Source of the DNA: Sulfitobacter sp. LCG007
Lineage (GTDB): Bacteria; Pseudomonadota; Alphaproteobacteria; Rhodobacterales; Rhodobacteraceae
Direction: 5' to 3'
DNA length: 64,000 nt
Assembly: GCF_040801785.1 (NCBI RefSeq)
Contig: NZ_CP161805.1
Coordinates: 3,782,001-3,846,000 of the forward strand
The translations under genes and the position numbers were made by a program. A model generated the notes under the pieces. That model was not told where the DNA came from and ran no database searches. It saw only the letters and a program-made list of their open reading frames with translations. Below, piece after piece: positions 36,886 to 47,000 of the stretch (position 1 is its first letter; every line of letters starts with the position of its first letter).

Positions 36886-36900
36886 CTCTGATCTCCTCTA

Positions 36901-36913
36901 CCCGTATTACGGG
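36901..36913. promoter_or_regulatory. Perfect 13-bp dyad between gpx and msrB
   Basis: CCCGTATTACGGG has perfect 6-bp arms around a central T, located 15 bp upstream of the GPx start codon and 107 bp upstream of msrB. Its placement in a divergent stress-gene promoter region makes it a plausible operator; no consensus is recognised. Confidence 0.4.
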
Positions 36914-37019
36914 CATATTCCGCCCCTGGATCAATACACGTCTTGCGGATCGGCAAGTTTCCTCTCTTTGAAAATCTCGATCCTCACCCCATCTTGGGGA
37001 AGAATTTGGGAGTCCCGAC

Positions 37020-37469
37020 ATGGATAGATACAAGAAGACCGACGAAGCCCTGGCGGCGCTGTCGCCCGAGGAACATCACGTCACCCAGCGCAACGGAACC
37101 GAGCGTCCGGGAACGGGCAAGTACCTGCACAACAAGGAACCCGGCATCTACGTCGACATCGTTTCGGGTGAGCCGCTGTTCGCCTCGGCGGACAAGTACG
37201 AAAGTGGCTGTGGCTGGCCGAGCTTCACCAAGCCCCTCGTGCCCGCGCATGTGGTCGAGAACCGCGACGTATCGCTCGGGATGATCCGGACCGAAGTGCG
37301 TTCGGCCCACGGCGACAGCCATCTGGGCCATGTGTTCCCGGACGGGCCCCGCGACCGCGGGGGACTGCGCTATTGCATCAACTCGGCCTCGTTGCGTTTC
37401 GTGCATCGCGACGACATGGAGGCCGAGGGTTACGCAGAATACATCGACCAGGTGGAGGATGTGGCATGA
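37020..37469 (+). CDS. msrB: Peptide-methionine (R)-S-oxide reductase
   Basis: A 149-residue MsrB that reduces R-methionine sulfoxide. Signatures: [35 protein letters not shown] and the nucleophile Cys-119 in [11 protein letters not shown]. The zinc-type CxxC pairs seen in some MsrB proteins are missing, so it belongs to the zinc-free group. It overlaps msrA by ATGA, giving reduction of both sulfoxide stereoisomers from one transcript. No signal peptide; cytoplasmic. Confidence 0.95.
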   Translation: MDRYKKTDEALAALSPEEHHVTQRNGTERPGTGKYLHNKEPGIYVDIVSGEPLFASADKYESGCGWPSFTKPLVPAHVVENRDVSLGMIRTEVRSAHGDSHLGHVFPDGPRDRGGLRYCINSASLRFVHRDDMEAEGYAEYIDQVEDVA

Positions 37470-37987
37470 AGACGGAACGCGCAGTACTGGCAGGCGGCTG
37501 CTTCTGGGGCATGCAGGACCTGATCCGCAAGAAGCCCGGCGTGGTCTCGACCCGTGTGGGCTACACCGGGGGCGACGTCCCCAATGCGACCTACCGCAAC
37601 CACGGCACCCATGCAGAGGCGATCGAGATCGACTACGATCCGAGCGTGATCAGCTACCGCAATCTGCTGGAGCTGTTCTTCCAGATCCACGATCCGACCA
37701 CCCTGAACCGGCAGGGCAACGACCGGGGCCTCAGCTATCGGTCGGCGATCTACTATGTCGACGAAGAACAGAAACAGGTCGCGCTCGACACGATCGCGGA
37801 TGTCGAGGCATCCGGTCTCTGGCCCGGCAAGGTGGTGACCGAGGTCGAGCCCGTCGGCGCGTTCTGGGAGGCAGAGCCGGAGCATCAGGACTATCTCGAG
37901 CGGATCCCGAACGGTTATACGTGCCATTTCGCCCGCCCCGACTGGGTTCTGCCGAAACGCACTGCCGAGGTTGAACGCGCAGATTGA
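37466..37987 (+). CDS. msrA: Peptide-methionine (S)-S-oxide reductase
   Basis: A 173-residue MsrA, partner of msrB. The catalytic motif GGCFWG (Cys-12) sits near the N-terminus and [24 protein letters not shown] follows in the typical order, with EPEHQDYL and the closing RPDW. It starts inside the msrB stop (ATGA). It is convergent with a HyuA-type gene only 4 bp away. Confidence 0.95.
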   Translation: MKTERAVLAGGCFWGMQDLIRKKPGVVSTRVGYTGGDVPNATYRNHGTHAEAIEIDYDPSVISYRNLLELFFQIHDPTTLNRQGNDRGLSYRSAIYYVDEEQKQVALDTIADVEASGLWPGKVVTEVEPVGAFWEAEPEHQDYLERIPNGYTCHFARPDWVLPKRTAEVERAD

Positions 37988-37991
37988 AGGA

Positions 37992-40001
37992 TCAGCGGTC
38001 GGCCGCCACACGCGGCCGGCCCACCGCCTCGACCGTCACTTCGGCCTCGATGAACATCTCGCGCGCCTCCACGCCGGCGCTGCGGATGTCGCGGTCGACC
38101 CGAACCGAGATGTCGGACGCCCCCGCCGCCTGTGCCGCCTCCTGCGCCTGACCCCGCAGGACGCCTTCTAGCAGGCTCAGCGCCACATCGCGGTCGGTGA
38201 AATCCTGCGGACCGGTCTCGAGGTGGACACGGTAGCGCCCCTCGCCGGGAGAAGTGACCGTTCCGCTGCGCCGGACCGTGATCCGCCCCACCACCGCCCC
38301 GATGGCATTGGCCACGCCCGCATGTTCGGGCAGGATCATCTGCGTGCCCAGAAGGTCGCCAACCGCCGGGTAGTAGCTGGCCGCCGAGGCCCCCAGACCG
38401 ATTACCGGAATGGCAAGCCCCGTCTGGAGCCGCACCAGCCCCGACGCACCGCCCAGTCCGCGATGCATCAGCTCATGACGCGCAAGGACTTCGGGGGCGG
38501 CATCGAAGGGTCTGTCCTCTTCGGCGAAGGCGGTCTCAAGCAGCGCCAGAACGGTCTGTCGACGCAGCTGTTCGACGATGATCCTGGCCATGTCCTGCGC
38601 GTCCCGCGCCAATACCTCGCCCGCGCCCGTCCTGCGCCGGCCGAACAACAGCAGCGCCTTCTCTGCCGCCCCCCGGTCCCAGGCCTCCGCCAGCCCGAGC
38701 ACATGTGCCGCGTCCGACGGGGTCACGCCGCCGATCTGCACCAGCCCCCGGTCGACAAGCCGCGTCAGGGCTCCGGTCTCGAGCCGTGAGGTCAGCACCT
38801 TGCCGAGCGGTTGCACGTTGTCACCGATCCGCTCGAGCAGTGCCGCCTCGCGAAGGCCAAGGCCCTCGGCGCTCTGTCCCGCCACCGCGCGGACGAAACG
38901 CCCGTCATGTTCGCCGGGCAGCGCGGAGGCGAGCTGAGCATTGAGGGCCGCATGCACCACATCGCCCGCCTCGACCCCCAGCAAGGCCACCGGAAGCAGC
39001 CTCCGGGGGCCCAGCGTGACCCCGCCCTTCAGCCCCTCGCTTTCAAAATGGACCGCACTGTCGCCGCCCAGCCCAGTCGTCCGCATCGCCACCGCCTCGA
39101 CCATCGTGCGATAGGGCCCGACCCGCGCGCCTTCCGGATCGATGGCGGGCTTGCCGTCGCGCAGCAGCGCCACGTCGGTCGTCGTCCCGCCGATGTCGCT
39201 GACCAGCGCCCGCTCGGCCCCGGTCATCCAGCGCGCGCCCACGATGGAGGCTGCCGGACCGCTCAGGATGGTCTCGATGGGCCGCTCCCGCGCCTGCGCG
39301 CTCGACATCAGCGCCCCGTCGCCGCGCACGACCATCAGCGGCGCCGCGATCCCGATCTCGCGCAGCACATCCTCCGCCCGCCCGATCAGCCGGTCGATCA
39401 GTCCAAGAAGCCGCGCGTTCAGCACCGCCGTCATCGCGCGCTTCGGCCCGTTCAACCGCGCCGAAAGCTGATGCGACGCCGACACGGGACGCCCGGTGAT
39501 CTCGGCCACCATTGCCGCCGCGCGCCGCTCATGGGCCGGATTGCGGGTGGCAAATTGGGCCGCGACCGCATATGCGCTCAGCGCATCGCGGTTTTGTTCA
39601 AGGAAGGTCAGTATTGCCGCCTCGTCGAGCGGCTGCGCCTCGGTCCCGGCATGGGAATGCCCGCCGGCACAGGCAAGCGAGGGATCGCCCTTGAGCGCCT
39701 CGGCCAGCCCGTGCGCCGCGAGATCGCCCTCGCGGAAGCCGATGAAGATAAGCCCGACGCGCCCGCCCTGACCCTCGACCAACGCGTTCGTTGCCAGCGT
39801 CGTGGACAGCGAGGCCATCGACACGTCTTCCGGTGAAATGGCCGCCTGATTCAGCACCGCGCGGACAGCCGCCCCCACGCCCAGCGCAAGATCCTGCCGC
39901 GTCGTCAGCGCCTTGGCCGAGGCGATCACAGCCGTCTCGTCGCGCATCAGCACCGCGTCGGTATAGGTTCCGCCCGTGTCCACACCCAGCAGCAGCGCCA
40001 T
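37992..40001 (-). CDS. Hydantoinase/5-oxoprolinase HyuA-type subunit, solo
   Basis: A 669-residue ASKHA-fold protein of the HyuA/oxoprolinase A family. N-terminal ATP-binding LLGVDTGGTYTDAVL and a central second phosphate loop VSDIGGTTTDVALL are clear. Family members open hydantoin or 5-oxoproline rings with ATP, nearly always with a HyuB partner, but neither neighbour (msrA and queG) is one. The upstream 65 bp are intergenic. It could use a distant HyuB or carry out a different kinase-like reaction. Confidence 0.85.
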   Translation of the reverse strand: MALLLGVDTGGTYTDAVLMRDETAVIASAKALTTRQDLALGVGAAVRAVLNQAAISPEDVSMASLSTTLATNALVEGQGGRVGLIFIGFREGDLAAHGLAEALKGDPSLACAGGHSHAGTEAQPLDEAAILTFLEQNRDALSAYAVAAQFATRNPAHERRAAAMVAEITGRPVSASHQLSARLNGPKRAMTAVLNARLLGLIDRLIGRAEDVLREIGIAAPLMVVRGDGALMSSAQARERPIETILSGPAASIVGARWMTGAERALVSDIGGTTTDVALLRDGKPAIDPEGARVGPYRTMVEAVAMRTTGLGGDSAVHFESEGLKGGVTLGPRRLLPVALLGVEAGDVVHAALNAQLASALPGEHDGRFVRAVAGQSAEGLGLREAALLERIGDNVQPLGKVLTSRLETGALTRLVDRGLVQIGGVTPSDAAHVLGLAEAWDRGAAEKALLLFGRRRTGAGEVLARDAQDMARIIVEQLRRQTVLALLETAFAEEDRPFDAAPEVLARHELMHRGLGGASGLVRLQTGLAIPVIGLGASAASYYPAVGDLLGTQMILPEHAGVANAIGAVVGRITVRRSGTVTSPGEGRYRVHLETGPQDFTDRDVALSLLEGVLRGQAQEAAQAAGASDISVRVDRDIRSAGVEAREMFIEAEVTVEAVGRPRVAADR

Positions 40002-40066
40002 CGCTCACTCCATCCGCCTTCCGGCCACCCTCTACAGACCTGGCAAGCCCGGCCCCGCCTGCCGGT

Positions 40067-41101
40067 TCAGGCCGCCGCCAGACGGCCCGCCGCCCAGCGT
40101 CCCGCTTCTGCGACCGTTGGATCGCCATCCCCCATCAGCATCTGAGCGACCGGACGCAGGCGCGCGCGGCCCGAATTGCCGATGGCATAGGCGACGTTGC
40201 GCACGAAGCGGTTGCGTCCGATCCGCTTGATCGGCGATCCCGAGAACCGCGCCCGGAATCCCGCGTCGTCGAGCCGCGCCAGATCCGAAAGATCCGGCGC
40301 GCGCAGGCTTCCGTCCCCGAGAAGCCGCAGATCCCGCGCGGCCACGGCGAACTTGTTCCAGGGACAGACCGCGAGACAGTCGTCGCAGCCATAGATCCGG
40401 TTGCCCATCTTGGGGCGCAACGCCGCATCCACGGGGCCGTCATGTTCAATGGTGAGGTATGAGATGCAGCGCCGCGCATCGAGCCTGTAGGGTGCCGGAA
40501 ACGCATCCGTCGGACAGATGTCGAGACAGGCGGTACATGACCCGCAGTGACCCGTCTCGGGCGCGTCCGCTTCCAGATCCAGGGTCGTGAAGACGCACCC
40601 CAGAAAGACCCAGTTGCCCCAGTCCCGGCTCAGAAGGTTGGTATGCTTGCCCTGCCAGCCAAGTCCCGCCGCCTGACCCAGGGCCTTCTCCGGCACCGGC
40701 GCCGTGTCGACGAAGACCTTCACCTCACATCCTGACTCCGCCACCAGCCAGCGCGCCAGGCGCTTGAGCCGCTTCTTGACAACGTCATGATAGTCGCGCC
40801 CCTGCGCATAGGCCGATATCGCGCCCCTCTCGGGCAGCGTCAGAAGCTCGAGCGGATCGAATTCCGGCGCGTAGCTTTCCGCCAGCATCAGCACCGAGCG
40901 CGCGTCGGGCCAGAGGGCCGCGGGATCGCCGCGCCACGACGTACGCTCGGCCAGCCATCCCATCTGCCCGTGATGACCCGCGTCAAGAAAGGCCTGAAGC
41001 CGCCCCGCCACCTCCGGCACGGAATCGGGCCGGCAGACCCGGGCGGACACGAACCCCTCCTTCAGGGCCCGCGCGACCAGCAGATCCTTCATGCCTTCCA
41101 T
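40067..41101 (-). CDS. queG: Epoxyqueuosine reductase
   Basis: A protein of about 344 residues, catalysing the final step of queuosine tRNA modification (epoxyqueuosine to queuosine), using cobalamin and two [4Fe-4S] clusters. Cluster motifs: [16 protein letters not shown] and [13 protein letters not shown] with a following HEAT-like C-terminus ([11 protein letters not shown]). The Asp-containing [16 protein letters not shown] is the catalytic region. Start choice: ATG 41101 or 41092, both close to AAGGAAG, which is supplied by the dispersed repeat C. Confidence 0.92.
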   Translation of the reverse strand: MEGMKDLLVARALKEGFVSARVCRPDSVPEVAGRLQAFLDAGHHGQMGWLAERTSWRGDPAALWPDARSVLMLAESYAPEFDPLELLTLPERGAISAYAQGRDYHDVVKKRLKRLARWLVAESGCEVKVFVDTAPVPEKALGQAAGLGWQGKHTNLLSRDWGNWVFLGCVFTTLDLEADAPETGHCGSCTACLDICPTDAFPAPYRLDARRCISYLTIEHDGPVDAALRPKMGNRIYGCDDCLAVCPWNKFAVAARDLRLLGDGSLRAPDLSDLARLDDAGFRARFSGSPIKRIGRNRFVRNVAYAIGNSGRARLRPVAQMLMGDGDPTVAEAGRWAAGRLAAA

Positions 41102-41103
41102 GC

Positions 41104-41175
41104 TTCCTTTGCACCCAAATATCCTCGGGGGGAGGCGCCGAAGGCGGCGGGGGGCAGACAGCCCCCCTTCGACGC
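41104..41175 (+). repeat. Dispersed repeat copy C with GC hairpin
   Basis: Reads TTCCTTTGCACCCAAATATCC, a GC-rich spacer with GGCGCCGAAGGCGGCG, then the hairpin GGGGGGC-AGACA-GCCCCCC. It fills the entire 75-bp gap between the GST stop (41177) and queG start. Read on the minus strand its core supplies AAGGAAG directly in front of queG. Confidence 0.7.
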
Positions 41176-41176
41176 G

Positions 41177-41845
41177 TCAGAAATCGAGGTCATTGTAATG
41201 TCTGGGCGGCGGAAAGCCGGGCACCTGATCTGCCAGGATCGAGCGGAAGGCCGGTCGCGACTTGATCTTCGCATACCAGTCCTTGACCACGTCCGAGCGG
41301 TTCCAGTCCACGTCCGAGATATAGTCGAGCGACGACAGATGCGCGGCGGCGGCGAAATCCGCAAGCGACATCGCGTCTCCCGCCAGCCAGCGCCGGTGGT
41401 CCAGCAGCCACTGCATGTAGTCGAGATGATACTTGATCGCCTTCGCGCCCGCCTTGATGTTCGCACTGTCGGGATAGCCCTGTTTCATCACCTTCTTGTT
41501 GACCCGCTCGTACAGCAGCTTCGACGTCACCTCGCGGTGGAACTTGTCGTCGAACCAGCTCACCAGCCTGCGCACTTCCAGCCGGCCCGCCGCATCCTTC
41601 GGCAGCAGCGGCGGCTCCGGCCGCGTCTCCTCGACATATTCGCAGATCGGCGCGCTTTCGGCCATCACGATCCCGTCCAGCCGCAGCACCGGAACCTTGC
41701 CCGCCGGGTTTCGCCGCATGAAATCGGGATCCTGCTCCCAGTAGCGCTCCTCGACCAGTTCCACCTCGATCCTCTTCTCCGCAAGGCTCAGGCGCACCTT
41801 GCGGCAGAAAGGCGAGAGGGGAACGTGAAAGAGACGGGCCATCAT
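41177..41845 (-). CDS. Glutathione S-transferase family protein
   Basis: A 222-residue GST. The N-terminal thioredoxin-fold domain begins ARLFHVPLSPFCRKVRLSLAEK (an SPFCRK active-site region) with NPAGKVPVL and ESAPICEYVEET for glutathione binding; the C-terminal helical domain has WLAGDAMSLADFAAAAHLSSLDYI. Cytoplasmic conjugation or isomerase/reductase activity; substrate unknown. It lies between mtgA and queG on the same strand, the three spaced by 55-75 bp. Confidence 0.9.
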   Translation of the reverse strand: MMARLFHVPLSPFCRKVRLSLAEKRIEVELVEERYWEQDPDFMRRNPAGKVPVLRLDGIVMAESAPICEYVEETRPEPPLLPKDAAGRLEVRRLVSWFDDKFHREVTSKLLYERVNKKVMKQGYPDSANIKAGAKAIKYHLDYMQWLLDHRRWLAGDAMSLADFAAAAHLSSLDYISDVDWNRSDVVKDWYAKIKSRPAFRSILADQVPGFPPPRHYNDLDF

Positions 41846-41900
41846 CTTGTCCGGGAAGTCATTTATTGCCCGCCTTCAATGCCTGTTAGACGGCGGCGTT

Positions 41901-42632
41901 TCAACTCTCGAAACAGCCGGCGCGCCCGTCCGCGCGGATGGTCGCCGCGCCGTCGAGGATGGATCGCGCCCGCTTGCGCACGAAATCCGACGGCCGCGAG
42001 GCCGAGCGCCCCTTGGGATCGGGCAGGATCGCCGCAAGCCGCGCCGCCTGCACATCCGACAGGTCCGACGCCGACACCCCGAAATAGTGCCGCGCCGCCG
42101 CTTCCACCCCGAAGACGCCCTCGTCGAACTCGGCAACGTTCATGTAGACCTCCACGATCCGCCGCTTCGGCCAGAGCAGCTCGAGCACCGGGGTCAGCAG
42201 CGCCTCGAGCGCCTTGCGTGCGTAATTGCGCCCGTGCCAGAGATAGACGTTCTTGACGACCTGCTGGGTGACCGTCGACGCCCCCCGGTCGCCGCCCTCC
42301 GCGATGGCCACCCTGATTGCCTTGAGATCGAAGCCCCAGTGCTCGCAGAAGTTCGCGTCCTCCGCCGCCACGACGGATCGCGCCATTGCGGGTGCGATCC
42401 GCTCTATCGGGACCCATTCCTGCGCGACGCCCCCGAGGCGGCGGGACTCGGCGAAAATGTAGGGCGTGGTCCAGGGGTTGACGAAGCGGCCCAACGCGAC
42501 CAGCGCGAGCATCACAAGGGCCGCGATGAAGAACACCTTGGCAACCCAGCGCATCACGCGGCGCGGGGTTCTGCGGATCGCCGCCAGCGGCTCTGCGGCT
42601 GCCTTGTTCTTCGTTCTGCTTCGTCTTGCCAT
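41901..42632 (-). CDS. mtgA: Monofunctional biosynthetic peptidoglycan transglycosylase
   Basis: A 243-residue GT51 enzyme polymerising lipid II into glycan strands. One N-terminal membrane helix (about 27-49) anchors it. Conserved motifs: AAEDANFCEHWGFD with the catalytic Glu, GASTVTQQVVKNVYL, RKALEALLTPVLE and KRRIVEVYMNVAEF. No transpeptidase domain is present. ATG 42632 follows the family's usual basic N-terminus RRSRTK. Confidence 0.95.
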   Translation of the reverse strand: MARRSRTKNKAAAEPLAAIRRTPRRVMRWVAKVFFIAALVMLALVALGRFVNPWTTPYIFAESRRLGGVAQEWVPIERIAPAMARSVVAAEDANFCEHWGFDLKAIRVAIAEGGDRGASTVTQQVVKNVYLWHGRNYARKALEALLTPVLELLWPKRRIVEVYMNVAEFDEGVFGVEAAARHYFGVSASDLSDVQAARLAAILPDPKGRSASRPSDFVRKRARSILDGAATIRADGRAGCFES

Positions 42633-42690
42633 ATGCCCACCCTACCGGGCGGGTCGGCCGGGCACATCCGAAAAACGCCTGCCCCGCGCC

Positions 42691-43887
42691 TCAGTCGGGC
42701 AGCTCGCGGCGGTGCGGCAACAGCACCGTGAGCACGCCCAGCGCCGGCAACAGCGCGCACCATGCGAAGACTGTCGCGATGCCGTGGATGTCGGCGAGAA
42801 GTCCCAGCACCGCCGCTCCGATCCCGGCGACTCCGAAGGCCAGGCCGAAGAACAGGCCCGCCACCATGCCGACGCGACCGGGCAGCAATTCCTGCCCGAA
42901 AACCACGATGGCCGGAAAGGCCGAGGCCATGGTCATCCCGATGGCCACGCTCAGCACGCCGGTCCAGAAGAGGTTCGCGAAGGGCAGCAGGATGGTAAAA
43001 GGCAGCACGCCAAGGATCGAGATCCAGATCACCGTGCGCCGTCCGATCCGGTCTCCGATCGGTCCTCCGATCACGGTTCCGAAAGCCGCTGCGCCGAGGA
43101 AAAGGAAAAGCAACTGCTGCGAGACCTGCGTATCCACCCCGAAGCGGTCGATGAGGAAGAAGGTATAGTAGCTCGACATCGAGGCCATGTAGACGTTCTT
43201 GGAAAAGATCAGCGTCACCAGCACCGCCAGCGCGATCCGCACCCGCGCCGGCGACAGGCTGTGCGGCGGCGGCGCGCGCCTGCGGCTTGCCGCGGCACGC
43301 TCGCGCGAATGCCAGCGTCCGACCCAAAGCAGGATCATCATGCCCGCCAGCGCCACAAGCGCGAACCAGGCTACCGACCCGCGCCCCAGGGGCAGCACGA
43401 TGAAGGCAGCCAGCAGGGGTCCAAGGGCGGTCCCGAAGTTGCCGCCCACCTGAAAGATCGACTGCGCCGTTCCGAAACGCCCGCCCGAGGCGGCGCGCGC
43501 CACACGCGAGGCTTCCGGGTGGAACACCGACGATCCGATCCCGACCAGCGCCGCCCCGAAAAGCAGGTATCCATAGCTCGGCGCCGCGGCCAGAAGGAGA
43601 AGGCCGCACATGGTCGACCCCATGCCCAGCGGAAGCGACAGGGGCAGGTCGCGCCGGTCCGTGACGATGCCGACCAGCGGCTGGAGGATCGAGGCAGTCA
43701 CCTGGAAGAAGAAGGTCAGCAGGCCGATGTGAAGAAAGTCGAGAGCGAACTCGTCCTTCAGCATCGGATAGATCGCCGCCAGCAGCGACTGCATCACATC
43801 GTTCAGCATGTGGCACATGCTGACGGCCAGCAGGATGGCATAGGTGGCGGTCTGCGCCCGGTCGGGCGCCAGTGTGGTATCGGCCAT
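42691..43887 (-). CDS. MFS transporter, fosmidomycin-resistance (Fsr)-like
   Basis: A 398-residue carrier with twelve predicted helices. The start SMCHMLNDVMQSLLAAIYPMLK and the GIGSSVFHPEASRVAR segment are characteristic of the Fsr subfamily, whose E. coli member exports fosmidomycin. Only one dxs gene is in this window and no link to it can be seen beyond proximity (32 kb). The actual substrate is likely a natural small molecule. Upstream lie 195 bp that hold a GC hairpin. Confidence 0.88.
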   Translation of the reverse strand: MADTTLAPDRAQTATYAILLAVSMCHMLNDVMQSLLAAIYPMLKDEFALDFLHIGLLTFFFQVTASILQPLVGIVTDRRDLPLSLPLGMGSTMCGLLLLAAAPSYGYLLFGAALVGIGSSVFHPEASRVARAASGGRFGTAQSIFQVGGNFGTALGPLLAAFIVLPLGRGSVAWFALVALAGMMILLWVGRWHSRERAAASRRRAPPPHSLSPARVRIALAVLVTLIFSKNVYMASMSSYYTFFLIDRFGVDTQVSQQLLFLFLGAAAFGTVIGGPIGDRIGRRTVIWISILGVLPFTILLPFANLFWTGVLSVAIGMTMASAFPAIVVFGQELLPGRVGMVAGLFFGLAFGVAGIGAAVLGLLADIHGIATVFAWCALLPALGVLTVLLPHRRELPD

Positions 43888-44029
43888 GGAAGCACTCCTC
43901 GGCTCGGATTACCGCGGCTGCCGGATACGATCTATCTGAATACGACAATCCTGTCGCAATCGGTCGGGAGTGGCTCGACCAGCCAGAAAATTTCCACCTA
44001 CGCCGACGACACCGGCGGCTGACATTGCT

Positions 44030-44058
44030 GCGGCGCGCTCGGGTGCCGGGCGCGCCGC
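44030..44058 (-). terminator. GC hairpin downstream of gltB
   Basis: GCGGCGCGC and GCGCGCCGC pair over 9 bp around an 11-nt loop, 25 nt past the gltB stop codon. There is no clear T-run on the minus strand, so it may be a transcript-end stabiliser rather than a complete intrinsic terminator. Confidence 0.45.
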
Positions 44059-44082
44059 GATCGTTTGAGCATGGCCGATCCG

Positions 44083-47000
44083 CTATTCCGCCGGCACCGC
44101 CTTCTGCTCGTAGCTGAGCGGGGCGGCGATATGGGGCAGCATCTCCTTCGGGCAGACCTGAAGGAAGTTGTCCTTCTCGGTCTCCCAGTGCTGCAGGATC
44201 TCGGCCGCCCGGCGCGAGCCGGTCTCGGCCAGATGCCGCTCGAGCAGGTCTTCGAGCTCACCCAGCCAGTGATCGACGGTGACCGGGCAGGTTACCAGCG
44301 TCTCCATGTTCATCAGCGTCTGGGCCTTGCCGTTGGGGTCATAGAGATAGGCCATGCCCCCGGTCATCCCGGCGCCGAAGTTCGCGCCGATCTCGCCCAG
44401 GATCACCGCGACGCCGCCGGTCATGTATTCGCAGCCGTTCGACCCGCAGCCCTCGATCACCACCTTCGCGCCCGAGTTGCGCACGGCGAAGCGCTCACCG
44501 GCGCGGCCCGCGGCGAAGAGGTAGCCGTCCGTCGCCCCGTAGAGGACCGTATTGCCGATGATCGTGTTCCTGGAGGCCTCGATGGGCGAGGACATCGGCG
44601 GGCGCACGACGATGGTGCCGCCCGAAAGCCCCTTGCCGACATAGTCGTTGGCGTCGCCCGAAACTTCCAGCTTCAGGCCGGGCGCCGCGAAGGCACCCAG
44701 CGACTGCCCGGCGGAGCCAGAGAGCTTGACGGTCAGGTGATCCGGCTGGAGCGCGTTGCGCATACCGAACTTGCGCACGATATGGCTCGAGGTGCGCGTG
44801 CCCACCGTGCGGTGCGTGTTCTGCACCGCGTAGGAAAGCTGCATCTTCTCGCCGTCGTTCAGGAAGCGTTCCGCATCTCGCACGATCTCGGCGTCCAGCG
44901 TGTCGAGCACCGCGTTGCGCGGCTTGTTGCGGTCATAGACGATCTCCGCCGCGCCATCGACGGTGATGAGCAGCGGGTTCAGGTCCAGATCGTCCAGATG
45001 CGCGGAGCCCCGGCTGACCTGTGCCAGAAGATCCGCCCGACCGATCACGTCGTCCAGCGAACGCGCGCCGAGCTCGGCAAGGATCTCGCGCACCTCGGTC
45101 GCATAGAAGGTGATCAGGTTGACCACCTTGTCCGCCGACCCGGTGAACTTGTCGCGCAGGCGTTCGTCCTGCGTGCAGACGCCCACGGGACAGGTGTTCG
45201 ACTGGCACTGCCGGACCATGATGCAGCCCATCGCGATCAGCGCGGCGGTGCCGATGCCGAATTCCTCGGCCCCCAGCATCGCCGCCATGACGATGTCGCG
45301 ACCTGTCCGCAATCCGCCGTCCGTGCGCAGCGTCACGCGGTCGCGCAGGTTGTTCATCGACAGCACCTGATGCGCCTCGGTCAGGCCCATCTCCCAAGGC
45401 AGGCCGGCATATTTGATCGAGGTGGCAGGCGAGGCCCCGGTACCGCCGTTATGGCCCGAGATCAGGATCACGTCGGCCTTGGCCTTGGCCACGCCCGCCG
45501 CGATGGTGCCGACTCCGGAAGACGCGACAAGCTTTACGGTCACCTTGGCGCGCGGGTTGATCTGCTTGAGGTCGTAGATCAGCTGCGCAAGGTCCTCGAT
45601 CGAGTAGATGTCGTGGTGCGGCGGGGGCGAGATCAGGGTCACGCCCTTGGTCGAATGCCGCAGCCGGGCAATCAGGTCGGTAACCTTCATGCCCGGCAGC
45701 TGGCCGCCTTCACCGGGCTTCGCCCCCTGCGCGATCTTGATCTCGAGCTCTTCGCACTGGTTGAGATATTCCGCCGTCACGCCGAAGCGCCCGGAAGCCA
45801 CCTGCTTGATCTTTGCGGACGGGTTGTCGCCGTTGGCTTCGGGATGGAAATGCGCCGGATCCTCACCGCCCTCCCCCGAATCGGACTTGGCCCCGATCCG
45901 GTTCATGGCCACGTTCAGCGTCTTGTGCGCCTCGGGCGACAGCGCCCCGAGCGACATGCCGGGCGTCACGAAACGCTTGCGGATCGAAGTGATGCTTTCC
46001 ACCTCCTCGATGTTCACTGCCGGTCCGAGAGGCTTGAAGTCCATCAGGTCGCGCAGGTGGATCGGCGGGTTCGACAGCATCTTGGCCGAATACTGCTTCC
46101 ACATCTCGTAGGACGCGCGGTTGCAGGCCATCTGCAGCATGTGCATCGAGGTCGCTTCCCAGGCGTGGGTCTCGCCCGATTTGCGCGCCTTGTAGAAGCC
46201 GCCGATGGGCAGCACGCTCTGCGCGCCGGACCAGCCACGCGCGTGAACCTCTTCGGCCTTGCGCTGGATGCCGCTGACACCGATGCCCGAGATCCGGCTG
46301 GTCATGCCGGGGAAATATTCCGCCACCATCGCGCGCGACAGGCCCACGGCCTCGAAGTTGAGCCCCCCGCGGTAGGACGACACTACCGAAATCCCCATCT
46401 TTGCCATGATCTTGAGCAGGCCCTGGTCGATGGCATAGCGGTAGCGCTTGACCGCCTCGGTCAGGGTCATGTCGAGCAGGCCGCGTTCGATCCGGTCGGC
46501 AAGGCTGTCCTCGGCGAGATAGGCGTTCACGGTGGTCGCCCCGCAGGCGATCAGCACCGCGAAGTAATGCGGATCGACGCATTCCGCCGCCCGCACGTTC
46601 AGCGAGGTGAAGGTGCGCAATCCGTTGCGGATCAGATGGCTGTGCACCGCCGAAGTGGCGAGGATCATGGGCATCGCCACCTTGCCCTCGCCCGAATGCT
46701 GATCGGTCAGGATCAGATGCCCAGCGCCCGAGCGTACGGCATCCTCTGCCTCGGCCCGGATCCGGGTGAGGCCTGCGCTGAGGCTGCCCTGCGACGGCTC
46801 GAAGGTGCAGTCGATCGTCACCGTGTCGGCGTTGAAGTGACCCAGCAGCTCGTCGAACTGGGCGTTCGCCACGAACGGGCTGTCGAGCGTGATGATCTCG
46901 GTCTGGCTCGAATCCTCGTCCAGCACGTTCTTCAGGTTTCCGAACCGCGTCTTGAGGCTCATCACCCGATATTCGCGCAAGGAGTCGATGGGCGGGTTGG

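Noticed and set aside
42691-43887. Functional link between the Fsr-like exporter and dxs (fosmidomycin target pathway)
   Set aside because: They are 32 kb apart in unrelated transcripts; proximity alone is not evidence.
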